Assembly (NCBI RefSeq): GCF_003201935.1
Contig: NZ_QJJL01000002.1
Span: 744,001 to 808,000 of the forward strand
Length of the DNA stretch: 64,000 nucleotides
Source: Loktanella sp. PT4BL
GTDB taxonomy: Bacteria > Pseudomonadota > Alphaproteobacteria > Rhodobacterales > Rhodobacteraceae
Direction of reading: 5' to 3'
A model generated the notes under the pieces. That model worked only from the letters and a program-made list of their open reading frames with translations, ran no database searches and was not told where the DNA came from. Shown piece by piece: positions 29,498 through 38,364 of this stretch (its first letter is position 1; the number at the start of each line of letters is the position of its first letter). A program made the translations under genes and the position numbers.

Positions 29498-29749
29498 TTA
29501 CTGAATATCAATGGCGAGGGCGTGAATTCGCCCGATAATGTCCGTTCCCAGCGCGTTATGGATCGCGCGATGGCGTGCGATGCGCGACATATCGTCCAGA
29601 CTGGCGGCCCTGATCACGATCCGCCAATGGCTTTCGCCTGATCCGTCGTCTCCGGAATGTCCGCTGTGCAAGGCACTTTCGTTGATCACGTCTAGATGCT
29701 CGGGCGCAAGTTCGCCAAGTGCTGCGCGAATTTCTGTTTCAAGTGCCAT
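29498..29749 (-). CDS. bolA: BolA-family protein
   Basis: 83 residues, length typical of the BolA/IbaG family. Recognisable are the N-terminal helix ETEIRAALGEL, HWRIVIRAASLDDMSRIARHRAIHNALG with the conserved Arg-His helix (RIARHRAIHNAL), and the C-terminal IHALAIDI. BolA proteins pair with monothiol glutaredoxins in Fe-S metabolism or act as stress regulators. The gene is divergent from the J-domain gene at 29828 with about 78 bp between starts, an arrangement I associate with Rhodobacterales. Confidence 0.93.
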   Translation of the reverse strand: MALETEIRAALGELAPEHLDVINESALHSGHSGDDGSGESHWRIVIRAASLDDMSRIARHRAIHNALGTDIIGRIHALAIDIQ

Positions 29750-29827
29750 TATTTTTCCTCTGCCCTCTTCAATCTTCTGCTGCAGAGTTTAATGTTACTT
29801 CTCCGAGTCGAAAAGGTAAGAGACAGA

Positions 29828-30463
29828 ATGAAGAAAGATGATCCCTTTGGTTTCGACATGTCCGTGTCGAGTTCGAAGAAGAAGAACCCGCGCGGGCGGC
29901 GTGGGATGTCCGGTGCGTCCGAGACATCAACGCGGGTTTGTGATCATGAGGGCTGTGAAGAGGCAGGCAAGTATCGCGCGCCGAAATCGCCCGACGTTCT
30001 GGATGATTACTTCTGGTTCTGTCAGCAGCACGTGCGCGAATACAATCTGAAGTGGAATTTCTTCGACACCACGTCCGAGGCTGAATTGGCGGCACAGATG
30101 GACAGCGACCGCGTGTGGGACCGCCCGACCAAACCGTTCAAACGTACCGTCGAAGAGGCCGCATGGGCGCGTTTGGGTGTGGATGACCCGCATCAGGTGC
30201 TGGGTGAGAACGCAACGCGCAATCCGGGCCGCGGGGCCGCTGTTGGGCGCAAACTGCCTCCGACAGAGCGGCGCGCGGTTGAGATCCTCGATGCAAAGGA
30301 CAACATGTCCAAGCAGGAAATCCGCAAGGCATATAAGGCTTTGATCAAGGTTCTGCACCCTGACATGAACGGCGGCGACCGCAGCCAGGAAGAACAACTG
30401 TCAGAGGTTGTCTGGGCCTGGGATCAGATCAAGGTCAGCCGCAACTTCCGCGACAAAGACTAA
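29828..30463 (+). CDS. J-domain co-chaperone-like protein
   Basis: 211 residues. A C-terminal J-domain (about residues 150-205) has IRKAYKALIKVLHPDMNGGD with the HPD tripeptide needed to stimulate DnaK. The N-terminal part is specific to this family: CDHEGCEEAGKYRAPKSPD with paired Cys, and YFWFCQQHVREYNLKWNFF. The protein lacks the Gly/Phe and zinc-finger modules of DnaJ, so it is a specialised partner of DnaK. I chose the ATG at 29828; the ATG at 29792 adds twelve residues. A strong hairpin ends the transcript. Confidence 0.88.
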   Translation: MKKDDPFGFDMSVSSSKKKNPRGRRGMSGASETSTRVCDHEGCEEAGKYRAPKSPDVLDDYFWFCQQHVREYNLKWNFFDTTSEAELAAQMDSDRVWDRPTKPFKRTVEEAAWARLGVDDPHQVLGENATRNPGRGAAVGRKLPPTERRAVEILDAKDNMSKQEIRKAYKALIKVLHPDMNGGDRSQEEQLSEVVWAWDQIKVSRNFRDKD

Positions 30464-30483
30464 AGGCGCCCGCAGGCGCCTTT
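30462..30483 (+). terminator. Intrinsic terminator after the J-domain gene
   Basis: AAAGGCGCC (30462-30470) and GGCGCCTTT (30475-30483) form a perfect nine-base-pair stem around a CGCA loop. The T-run is short (TTT then CATC). Being symmetric, it can also act for the convergent gene ending at 30512. Confidence 0.7.
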
Positions 30484-30511
30484 CATCGTCAGTATAGAAT
30501 TGTTCATCAGG

Positions 30512-31066
30512 TCAGTTGCGACGGTACAGGTTCGCGCGTGACAATGAACTCAATTCTTCGGTGGCAAGCCGACCGGTTGGCTGTTTGTAAACGTAGTCCT
30601 GATCGTCCTGCACGGACGCCATGAGATAGTGCGCACCGAGCGTGCCCGCAAACCAGATGGCAGCGATCCATGGCTTGGCAAGAAAGGCCGAAACCATCAG
30701 AAGCGGCGCATAAATTGTGCCGCCGGCAGGTACAATCAGCGTTCCGGCCACGATGGAAGCAATCACTGCAATTGCGAGGCTGCCGACAATGGCCCTGGCA
30801 AAGCCCATAGCGCCCAATGCCCCCATCCAGCCACGCGCAAGGTAAAGCGCAATCGCACCGCTCAGCGCGCCAGCAAAGATCACCCAATAGGTCGCATTCG
30901 ATGCTGTGAGTTGAAGCGTGTAAGGTTCATCAAGCCCGATCATGATCAAAACGGTCACAAGCGACGTTAGTGCGACAATTGCCGCACAGCCAAAGGCGTA
31001 AGGCCGCCGGTCTCTTGTAAGATAGAATTTTTCTGCGAAACGCGTAAACATCGCGTTGGCTCCCAT
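30512..31066 (-). CDS. Small integral membrane protein, unknown function
   Basis: 184 residues with about four or five hydrophobic segments: AFGCAAIVALTSLVTVLIM, TYWVIFAGALSGAIALYLA, FARAIVGSLAIAVIASIVAG and LMVSAFLAKPWIAAIWFAG, plus a soluble tail with a QDDQDYVYKQPTG element. I do not recognise the family. The ATG at 31066 is the longest; the ATG at 31051 (MFTRFAEKFY) has a better ribosome binding site, GGGAG eight bases upstream. It is convergent with the J-domain gene and monocistronic. Confidence 0.65.
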   Translation of the reverse strand: MGANAMFTRFAEKFYLTRDRRPYAFGCAAIVALTSLVTVLIMIGLDEPYTLQLTASNATYWVIFAGALSGAIALYLARGWMGALGAMGFARAIVGSLAIAVIASIVAGTLIVPAGGTIYAPLLMVSAFLAKPWIAAIWFAGTLGAHYLMASVQDDQDYVYKQPTGRLATEELSSLSRANLYRRN

Positions 31067-31498
31067 TACTCTTTAATATACCGACTCTTTACACAGGAAC
31101 TTAGGGTTGGATCTGTGTAATTTGTCACAACCTTAGCATCATCTATAGGCATGAAATTGCCACAAAATGTCACAATTTTCAAGAAAGAAGCAAAGATTGA
31201 ACCGTATTTATGAACAATGCGTTCTCTTGGGGTTCTTTGTGCTTCAATTAGAAATGGCTGGCTTGACCGGAACGCTTCTTTGTAAATGCTTCGTTAACTC
31301 TCCTACGCAAAACACGCTTGCGAGACGATCCACGGCTCGAATCAAGCATTCAGCATCGGGCAATCAGGGCAGTTGTCAGCCCTTCTCCGTCCAGTCTTGG
31401 GCGTCCCACCAGACCAATGCGCCCTTTCCCTTGCAGAGGCGCGCGTTATGTTGCATCTCGGTCGTCAGAAGGTTTGACGAAATACAAAGGCTCCAAAA
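31067..31498. other. Gene-free stretch upstream of cobS
   Basis: About 430 bp between a divergent membrane-protein gene and cobS. The left third is AT-rich and should contain promoters for both. I looked for a B12 riboswitch box and a tRNA and recognised neither. A 115-codon frame across it (31167-31514) has no family resemblance. Confidence 0.5.
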
Positions 31499-32485
31499 AT
31501 GGCGGATGGTATGACTGACATGCAAGCAAAACCCACCGAAGAAATCTCGGTCCGCGAAGTTTTTGGCATCGACAGCGATATGCATATCAAGGGGTTCGCC
31601 GAGCGGACCGATCGCGTGCCTGAAATCGACAGCACCTACAAGTTTGATCCCGATACGACTTTGGCGATCCTTGCAGGTTTTGGATATAACCGCCGCGTAA
31701 TGATCCAAGGCTATCACGGCACCGGCAAATCGACCCACATCGAACAGGTGGCTGCACGCCTGAACTGGCCCTGCGTGCGCGTAAACCTCGATAGCCATAT
31801 CAGCCGGATCGACCTGATCGGGAAGGACGCCATCAAACTGCGCGACGGCGTTCAGGTCACAGAATTCCACGAAGGCATCCTGCCATGGGCGCTGCGAAAC
31901 CCTGTTGCAATCGTGTTTGATGAATATGACGCTGGCCGCGCCGACGTGATGTTCGTGATCCAGCGCGTTCTGGAAACCGACGGCAAGCTGACGCTGATGG
32001 ATCAGAACGAGATCATCACGCCCAACCCCTATTTCCGCCTTTTTGCCACGGCGAACACCGTTGGTCTGGGGGACACGACCGGCCTTTACCACGGCACCCA
32101 GCAAATCAACCAGGCACAGATGGACCGCTGGTCCCTTGTTGCAACGCTGAACTACCTCAGCCACGACGCCGAGGCCGCGATCATCCTGTCCAAGTCGCCG
32201 CACTTCAATACAGAGAAGGGCCGCAAGACGATCAGCCAGATGGTGACTGTCGCAGACCTGACACGGACCGCCTTTATGAACGGCGATTTGTCGACCGTCA
32301 TGTCACCACGGACCGTTCTGGCCTGGGCCGAGAACACGCGGATTTTCCAGAATGTGGGCTACGCCTTCCGCCTTTCGTTCCTCAACAAATGTGACGAGCT
32401 TGAGCGCCAGACCGTTGCCGAGTTCTATCAGCGCTGCTTCGACGAAGAACTGCCAGAAAGTGCTGCGAGCCTGAGCCTCGGGTAA
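31499..32485 (+). CDS. cobS: Cobaltochelatase subunit CobS
   Basis: 328 residues, AAA+ ATPase of the aerobic cobalt chelatase CobNST, which inserts cobalt into hydrogenobyrinic acid a,c-diamide. Walker A is [10 protein letters not shown] (about residues 75-84), Walker B is VAIVFDEYD (about 140), and [12 protein letters not shown] is the sensor-1 region. Length matches the family (about 330). The partner cobT starts 1.7 kb downstream, with three other genes between; cobN is not in the window. The N-terminal MADGM may be shorter, since a second ATG (MQAKP) lies six codons in. Confidence 0.95.
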   Translation: MADGMTDMQAKPTEEISVREVFGIDSDMHIKGFAERTDRVPEIDSTYKFDPDTTLAILAGFGYNRRVMIQGYHGTGKSTHIEQVAARLNWPCVRVNLDSHISRIDLIGKDAIKLRDGVQVTEFHEGILPWALRNPVAIVFDEYDAGRADVMFVIQRVLETDGKLTLMDQNEIITPNPYFRLFATANTVGLGDTTGLYHGTQQINQAQMDRWSLVATLNYLSHDAEAAIILSKSPHFNTEKGRKTISQMVTVADLTRTAFMNGDLSTVMSPRTVLAWAENTRIFQNVGYAFRLSFLNKCDELERQTVAEFYQRCFDEELPESAASLSLG

Positions 32486-32575
32486 AGGACAAGGCACGCC
32501 CCGCCGGACGCAGCAGATAAATAGTTTTCAAAATGCCTGATTGATAGGCAGTCAATTTACCGTCATGCTTGATGT

Positions 32576-32974
32576 ATGAGCGGTATGAAAACTATTGCAC
32601 GTAGTCTGGCCCTTACGGCAGCGCTCCTCAGCGCGCCGTTTGCCAATGCACAACCCATTGATCCTGATGAACAATTAAGAACCTTTGCCATCTGCGCCGG
32701 CCGTCTGTCAGCCGTGATGGAACATCAGTGGATGTTTGATGGCCCCGCCTCGGAACACACCGAAGACCTCCGCGACGCTGTGCTTGAACTGGTCGAGGCG
32801 GTCATGCCCGCAGAGCGCGGGGGCGAAGTGTTGCAATGGCGCATCTCTGCGAAGGTGGCCCAAGCCGCGCTTTTGAGCCGCGCAAGCTTTAACAACGACA
32901 CCCGCGATGCTGCATGGGCACGCACTCAAGCAGGCCGCCTTGAACAGGAATGTACGGGGCTTTTGCTCAGCTAG
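32576..32974 (+). CDS. Small secreted protein, unknown function
   Basis: 132 residues with a signal peptide (MKTIARSLALTAALLSAPFANA-QP) and a mature helical domain of about 105 residues carrying two Cys (FAICAGRLSAVMEHQW and EQECTGLLLS) that could form a disulfide. No family recognised. The first ATG is at 32576; the one at 32585 (MKTIAR) fits the signal peptide better. It sits between cobS and cobT, 90 bp after cobS, and may be read through from it. Confidence 0.65.
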   Translation: MSGMKTIARSLALTAALLSAPFANAQPIDPDEQLRTFAICAGRLSAVMEHQWMFDGPASEHTEDLRDAVLELVEAVMPAERGGEVLQWRISAKVAQAALLSRASFNNDTRDAAWARTQAGRLEQECTGLLLS

Positions 32975-33068
32975 ATTGCCGGGGCAGGCCGAAAACAAAC
33001 GCTTGTCTTAACGAAGTGTCTTTTCTACGCATGATATCGGGGCAACACGAAACAGACCGGAGCCAATC

Positions 33069-33428
33069 ATGAAGATGAAAATCGGGGCAGAACTGCCAGC
33101 AGATTATGTACCAAGCCATGAAGACCTTGCTGAGTCGACAACAGCCTTGATGGCGCAGGTGTTGCTGCCCCTCTTCGCCGAAAACATGCCCGAGGACATC
33201 GCCAAAGCGAACGTCGAAGGGATTTTGACCGAATTGGCATATCTTTTTGATGAAGGCGAAATCGAGATCGGTGGAAAAACCTACCGCCCGCGCCTGGCCT
33301 TCGTCGACGACACAGGCGCAATCTTGCCCGGTGTTGCCGAACTGGTCACACTGCACGAGCTGGCCGAAGACCCTTTTGAAATCGCGCCTGAGGCAAAAAT
33401 CACATTCGCAATCGATCCGGTCGAGTAG
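33069..33428 (+). CDS. Small acidic protein, unknown function
   Basis: 119 residues, strongly acidic, no signal peptide or membrane segment. It contains EDLAESTTALMAQVLLPLF, EGILTELAYLFDEGEIEIGGKTYRPRLAFVDDTG (cited in pieces) and VTLHELAEDPFEI. I do not recognise a family. Codon use resembles its neighbours and the ATG has a weak AG-rich upstream region (GACCGGAGCC). A hairpin separates it from the convergent FMN reductase gene. Confidence 0.55.
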   Translation: MKMKIGAELPADYVPSHEDLAESTTALMAQVLLPLFAENMPEDIAKANVEGILTELAYLFDEGEIEIGGKTYRPRLAFVDDTGAILPGVAELVTLHELAEDPFEIAPEAKITFAIDPVE

Positions 33429-33446
33429 TTCCGCCGAAGTTGTGGC

Positions 33447-33472
33447 GCAGGGCAGATCATGACTCGCCCTGC
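33447..33472. terminator. Hairpin between convergent genes
   Basis: GCAGGGC (33447-33453) pairs with GCCCTGC (33466-33472) around a 12-base loop, between the acidic-protein gene and the FMN reductase gene. The following ACCAAATATTTA is AT-rich. It could terminate either transcript. Confidence 0.4.
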
Positions 33473-33481
33473 ACCAAATAT

Positions 33482-34066
33482 TTAGCCGCGTGCGGCCTTC
33501 GTGGCATTGGCCCACCAGACGACATCATCCAGCGTTGCGGTCACTGAGGCCGACAGGTGATCCGCGATTGTGTCGATCTCGGCATTTGCGCCCATCGGGT
33601 GCACGGCAAAGAAATCGCTCCCACCGATGTGGACGGCGTTACGCGTTGGCACCATCTGCAGTTCGACGGCGATGGTGCGCAGGTGTTCGACAGCGCGGGC
33701 CGCACCCAAGGCACCATAACCAATTGCCGCCATCGGCTTGCGGTTCCACTCCTTGTAGGCCTGATCCAGCGCATTCTTCAAAGCGCCGGTGATCGAGCGG
33801 TTATATTCGGCGACAACAAAGATATAGCCGTCGAATTCGCCGATCTTGCCCTGCCATTTGACGGCGCGCTCATCGCTTGATGGCATCCACAGGTTGCTTG
33901 CGGCCTCATCAAAGAGTGGCAGGTCATAGTCGCGCAGGTCAACAAGCTCGACCTCCATATCATCGCGCGCCTGCGCTTGTTTCAGCATCCAGGCGGCGGG
34001 TTTATCGGCGAAACGGGTCTGGCGCGTGGAACCGATAATGAGGGCAATTTTTGGTTTTACAGTCAT
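33482..34066 (-). CDS. NADPH-dependent FMN reductase-family protein
   Basis: 194 residues, flavodoxin-like fold. IALIIGSTRQTRFADKPAAW is the FMN phosphate loop, and FVVAEYNRSITGALKNALDQ is the family signature that packs on the flavin ring (about residues 85-105), with AAIGYGALGAARAVEHLR further on. Such proteins reduce FMN or quinones with NADPH. It is a lone gene, oriented against cobS and cobT, with cobT divergent from it at 34217. Confidence 0.9.
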   Translation of the reverse strand: MTVKPKIALIIGSTRQTRFADKPAAWMLKQAQARDDMEVELVDLRDYDLPLFDEAASNLWMPSSDERAVKWQGKIGEFDGYIFVVAEYNRSITGALKNALDQAYKEWNRKPMAAIGYGALGAARAVEHLRTIAVELQMVPTRNAVHIGGSDFFAVHPMGANAEIDTIADHLSASVTATLDDVVWWANATKAARG

Positions 34067-34216
34067 GGTAATCTCCGGGCGTTGAATTGTTGTGTCATGG
34101 ACTTAGGCAGTGCCCCCTGCCCCGCACAGGCACACCACAACACAGCACCTGTGCAAAAATAGGATAGATGTGCTGTCCCTCTTGCTCCTGCGCGCATCCG
34201 GTGCTTTATCGGTGCT

Positions 34217-36094
34217 ATGCAAAAGCCATCTGACAATCCCGCTGACCCGTTCAAGAAAGCGCTCGCCGAAGCGACGAAAGTCATGGCGGACGATCCTGAT
34301 TTGGCCGTCACCTATTCGGTTGATCCTGCAGGCCAGACAGCAGACACAATCCGTCTGCCGCAGGTCTCGCGCCGCATGACACGGGACGAGGTGCTTTTGG
34401 CGCGCGGCACAGCCGATGCCTATGCATTGCGGCACAAATTCCACGACCCCAAGGTTTCGGCACGCTACATGCCGCAGGGCCAGATGGCGCAAGACCTCTA
34501 TGAGGCGATGGAGACAGCCCGCATCGAAGCCGTTGGTGCGCAGCATATGCCGGGTACCGCAGGCAACATTGACGCCAAGATCGGCAATGAGGCGATGCGC
34601 AAGGGCTATGACCAGATCACCCAAGCATCCGACGCGCCTCTGGCGGTTGCTGCGGGCTATCTGATCCGCCACCTTGCCACGGGACGTGACCTGCCCAAAG
34701 GTGCGCAGAACGTCATGGAGCTCTGGCGGGGCTTTATCGAGGATCACTGCGGCGACACCTTGGAAGACCTGAAAGACACCCTGAATGACCAGCAGGCATT
34801 TGCGAAATTCGCACGCCAGCTGATCAGCGATATGGGCTATGGCGATCAGTTGGGCGATGATCCCGACAACCTTGATGATGATCAGGAAGATGAGGCCGAG
34901 GAAGGCAGCGACGATCAGGACGAACCCGATAGCACCGGCGAGGATGACAGCGAAGGCGAAGAGGCCGAAGGCACGCCCGAGCAGAGCCAGGAGGACAGTC
35001 AGGACGCGAGCCAGGCGCAGGTCAGCATGGATGATCAGGCCGACGCCGAAATGGGCGAAGAGGCCGAGATGCCCGAGGGCGAGGCCCCGCTGGAACCGCC
35101 TGCCCCGCAGCCTGTGTCCGATGCCGATCCTGATTACCGCGTGTTCACCACCGAGTTTGACGAGGAAATCGCTGCCGAGGACTTGGCCGAACCGGTCGAG
35201 CTGGAACGCCTGCGCGCCTATCTTGACCAGCAGCTTGAGCCGCTGAAAGGTGCCGTGTCACGTTTGGCCAATAAGCTGCAACGCCGCCTGCAGGCCCAGC
35301 AGAACCGGTCATGGGAATTCGATCGCGAAGAGGGCATTCTTGACGCAGGCCGCCTTGCGCGTGTCGTGGCCTCACCAACGACACCGCTGTCCTTCAAGGT
35401 CGAAAAAGACACCGATTTCCGCGATACCGTCGTAACCCTTTTGCTGGATAACTCCGGCTCCATGCGCGGGCGTCCGATCTCGATCGCTGCGATCTGCGCC
35501 GATGTGATGGCACGCACCTTGGAACGCTGCGACGTGAAGGTCGAGATCCTCGGCTTTACCACCAAAGCGTGGAAAGGCGGCCAGAGCCGTGAAAAATGGC
35601 TGGGCGACGGGCGCGTGGCCACCCCGGGCCGTCTGAACGACCTGCGCCATATCGTGTATAAGTCGGCTGACGCGCCTTGGCGCCGGACACGGCCCAACCT
35701 TGGGCTGATGATGAAAGAGGGCCTTCTGAAAGAGAATATCGACGGTGAGGCGCTGGAATGGGCATACCGTCGTCTCGTCGGTCGCCAAGAGCAGCGAAAA
35801 ATCCTGATGGTGATTTCCGATGGCGCGCCGGTTGACGATTCAACCCTGTCTGTGAACCCTGCCAATTATCTTGAAAAACATCTGCGCGACGTCATCGCGA
35901 TGGTCGAGAAACGCAAGGCGGTCGAGCTTGTTGCAGTGGGGATCGGGCATGATGTCACCCGATATTACGAACGCGCGGTGACAATCACCGATGTCGAACA
36001 GCTTGCTGGCGCGATGACCGAGCAGCTCGCGAGCCTCTTTGACAGCGATCCGCGCAAACGCGCCCGTGTGTTGGGGATGCGCCGGGCCAGCTAG
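34217..36094 (+). CDS. cobT: Cobaltochelatase subunit CobT
   Basis: 625 residues; it forms a chaperone-like complex with CobS that drives cobalt insertion by CobN. The N-terminal domain (1-200) is helical with [20 protein letters not shown] very acidic linker follows at about residues 210-300 (runs of Asp/Glu from [17 protein letters not shown]). A C-terminal VWA domain has the MIDAS motif [11 protein letters not shown] (about residue 415) and [11 protein letters not shown]. Length matches CobT (about 630). A pepP-like gene follows after 67 bp. No other corrin genes are present. Confidence 0.95.
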   Translation: MQKPSDNPADPFKKALAEATKVMADDPDLAVTYSVDPAGQTADTIRLPQVSRRMTRDEVLLARGTADAYALRHKFHDPKVSARYMPQGQMAQDLYEAMETARIEAVGAQHMPGTAGNIDAKIGNEAMRKGYDQITQASDAPLAVAAGYLIRHLATGRDLPKGAQNVMELWRGFIEDHCGDTLEDLKDTLNDQQAFAKFARQLISDMGYGDQLGDDPDNLDDDQEDEAEEGSDDQDEPDSTGEDDSEGEEAEGTPEQSQEDSQDASQAQVSMDDQADAEMGEEAEMPEGEAPLEPPAPQPVSDADPDYRVFTTEFDEEIAAEDLAEPVELERLRAYLDQQLEPLKGAVSRLANKLQRRLQAQQNRSWEFDREEGILDAGRLARVVASPTTPLSFKVEKDTDFRDTVVTLLLDNSGSMRGRPISIAAICADVMARTLERCDVKVEILGFTTKAWKGGQSREKWLGDGRVATPGRLNDLRHIVYKSADAPWRRTRPNLGLMMKEGLLKENIDGEALEWAYRRLVGRQEQRKILMVISDGAPVDDSTLSVNPANYLEKHLRDVIAMVEKRKAVELVAVGIGHDVTRYYERAVTITDVEQLAGAMTEQLASLFDSDPRKRARVLGMRRAS

Positions 36095-36161
36095 GGTGTG
36101 ATTGGACCGCCTCAGGCATCCAGCACGCACGACCAACATAAAGAAGAGTGGGATTTTTGAA

Positions 36162-37946
36162 ATGTTTCAAAGCTTTGAAGCGTCATCTTCACCTGAACAA
36201 GGCCCACCACGGCTGGCATCTCTGCGCGCCTTGATGGCACAACGCGGCGTTGATGTCTTTCTCGTCCCTCGTGCCGATGCCCATCAGGGCGAATATGTCG
36301 CCCCGCGTGATGCGCGTCTGGAATGGCTGACAGGCTTTTCCGGATCGGCAGGTTTTTGTGCTGTGCTCTCTGACGTGGCGGGTGTGTTTATTGACGGTCG
36401 TTACCGCGTGCAGGTCCGTGCGCAGGTCGCGGATGATTTCACCCCTGTCCATTGGCCCGAGACGCAACTGGCAGACTGGTTGCCCGCGCAAAGGCCGGAG
36501 GGTGGCAAACTGGCCTATGATCCATGGTTGCACACGGTCTCCGAGATTGCGGGGTTGCGGGAAAAGCTTTCCGGTTTTGAACTGGTGGCAACCGACAATC
36601 TGGTCGATGCGATCTGGGCGGATCAACCTGCCGCGCCATCAGCCCCTTTCACAGCCCATGCGCTGGAACATGCGGGCGAGGCCCATGGCGCAAAGCGCGC
36701 GCGTCTCTCGGCTGCACTGAAAGAGACTGCGGCGGTGCTGACATTGCCCGACAGCATCGCCTGGCTCTTGAACATCCGCGGCACGGATATTGCACGCAAT
36801 CCCGTGCCACAGGCCTTTGCGATCCTTCACCAGAGCGGCCGCGTTGATCTTTTTGCCGGTGCCGGCAAAACCGCCGGCATTGCAGAGCATCTGGGTCTGG
36901 ATGTGACTGTGCATGACTTTGGTGATTTTTTACCGGCACTGGCCAACCTTCAGGGTAAGGTCCTGATCGATAGCCGGACCTGCCCCGACATCGTGGCGTC
37001 CACCCTCAAAGAGGCGGGCTGTGACGTCGTGCAGGGCCAAGACCCTTGCATCCTGCCAAAGGCCTGCAAGAACCCGACCGAAATTGCCGGTTCAAAGGCG
37101 GCGCACGCGCGTGACGCGGTGGCGATGGTGCAGTTTCTGTCGTGGCTCGATACAGAGGCGCCGAAAGGTGGTCTCACCGAGATTGATGTGGTCAAAGCGC
37201 TGGAAGGGTTTCGCACGCAGACCAATGCGCTACGCGACATTAGTTTCGAGACGATCTGCGGGTCCGGCCCGAACGGGGCGATTGTCCATTACCGCGTCAG
37301 CGACAAGACAAACCGCCCTGTCCAAAAGGGTGAGCTTTTGCTGGTAGACAGTGGCGGGCAGTATATCGACGGCACAACCGATATCACGCGCACAATCGCG
37401 ATTGGCACGCCAACGGAAGAACAACGGGCCTGCTATACCCGTGTTCTGCAGGGCATGATCGCAATCAGCTGGATCCGTTTTCCCCAAGGGGTCGGCGGGC
37501 AGCATCTTGATGCGCTGGCGCGCGCGCCGTTGTGGATGGCGGGCATGGATTATGACCACGGCACCGGCCACGGTGTTGGCAGTTATCTGAGCGTACATGA
37601 AGGCCCGCAGGGCATATCGCGGCGGTCCGAAGTGGCACTCAAGGCGGGTATGATCCTGTCCAATGAACCGGGTTATTACCGTGAAGGCGCGTTTGGGATT
37701 CGCATTGAAAACCTGATCGTTACGGTTGATGCCCCTGCCCTGGCCGGTGCTGACGCACGCGCGATGTTGTCTTTTGAAACGCTGACCTATGTTCCGTTCG
37801 ACAGGCGTCTGATTGACGCCGACCTACTGACAAATGCAGAACGGGACTGGATTGATCGTTATCATAGCGATACATTTGCGCTTCTGGCGCCGCGACTGGA
37901 TACACAAACCCGGGATTGGCTGGCAAAAGCCTGCGCGCCACTCTGA
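36162..37946 (+). CDS. pepP: Xaa-Pro aminopeptidase (aminopeptidase P)
   Basis: 594 residues, M24 metallopeptidase removing N-terminal residues before proline. The N-terminal creatinase domains start RLASLRALMAQRGVDVFLVPR, GEYVAPRDARLEWLTGFSGSAG. The C-terminal pita-bread domain carries dimanganese ligands: Asp in VDSGGQYIDGTTDITRT, His in YDHGTGHGVGSYLSVHEGP, and Glu in NEPGYYREGAFGIRIEN. This is the large three-domain form (about 600 residues). I chose the ATG at 36162 because the 20 codons upstream overlap the cobT 3' region poorly and lack family similarity. Transcribed with cobT, probably without functional link. Confidence 0.94.
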   Translation: MFQSFEASSSPEQGPPRLASLRALMAQRGVDVFLVPRADAHQGEYVAPRDARLEWLTGFSGSAGFCAVLSDVAGVFIDGRYRVQVRAQVADDFTPVHWPETQLADWLPAQRPEGGKLAYDPWLHTVSEIAGLREKLSGFELVATDNLVDAIWADQPAAPSAPFTAHALEHAGEAHGAKRARLSAALKETAAVLTLPDSIAWLLNIRGTDIARNPVPQAFAILHQSGRVDLFAGAGKTAGIAEHLGLDVTVHDFGDFLPALANLQGKVLIDSRTCPDIVASTLKEAGCDVVQGQDPCILPKACKNPTEIAGSKAAHARDAVAMVQFLSWLDTEAPKGGLTEIDVVKALEGFRTQTNALRDISFETICGSGPNGAIVHYRVSDKTNRPVQKGELLLVDSGGQYIDGTTDITRTIAIGTPTEEQRACYTRVLQGMIAISWIRFPQGVGGQHLDALARAPLWMAGMDYDHGTGHGVGSYLSVHEGPQGISRRSEVALKAGMILSNEPGYYREGAFGIRIENLIVTVDAPALAGADARAMLSFETLTYVPFDRRLIDADLLTNAERDWIDRYHSDTFALLAPRLDTQTRDWLAKACAPL

Positions 37947-38022
37947 GATAGCGTAACTGCTAGGCATACTGAACCTGCTTGGGTGTTCCCGTGGCAGGTC
38001 GTCTAATGAAAAGGAAGCGACC

Positions 38023-38364
38023 ATGGCTGATCATATCAAAATTCGTCCTGCAACGGGGACTTGGGTCGTGCGCGCAGCGGGTGCTGTGATTGGCGAAAGC
38101 ACAAATGCGCTTGAACTTGTCGAGGGGGATTACCCGCCGGTGATCTACTTCCCCCGCGCTGATCTTGCGATGGCATTTCTTGAGCGCACGGATCTGAGCT
38201 CGACCTGTCCCTACAAGGGTGAGGCCAGCTTCTTTACGATTGAAGCGAAAAGCGGGCCGATCGCCAATGCGGCGTGGTCGTACGAAAACCCCAAAGACGC
38301 TGTTGCCCAGATCAAAGAGCATCTGGCCTTCTATACCGACAAAGTAGCGGTCGAACAGGTCTAG
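38023..38364 (+). CDS. DUF427 protein
   Basis: 113 residues. The beta-barrel DUF427 pattern is clear: WVVRAAGAVIGESTNALELVEGDYPPVIYFPR (cited in pieces: GAVIGESTNALEL, PPVIYFPR), TCPYKGEASFF and AAWSYENP. The family is widespread and lacks an experimentally settled role. GAAAAGGAAGC precedes the ATG. The stop TAG at 38362-38364 lies in CTAG, which also supplies the stop of the convergent ClC gene. Confidence 0.9.
   Translation: MADHIKIRPATGTWVVRAAGAVIGESTNALELVEGDYPPVIYFPRADLAMAFLERTDLSSTCPYKGEASFFTIEAKSGPIANAAWSYENPKDAVAQIKEHLAFYTDKVAVEQV

Noticed and set aside
31067-31498. Possible B12 riboswitch upstream of cobS
   Set aside because: No recognisable B12 box or the expected stems; location alone is not evidence.
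31167-31514. 115-codon plus-strand frame upstream of cobS
   Set aside because: Runs across an AT-rich promoter region into cobS, with no family features.
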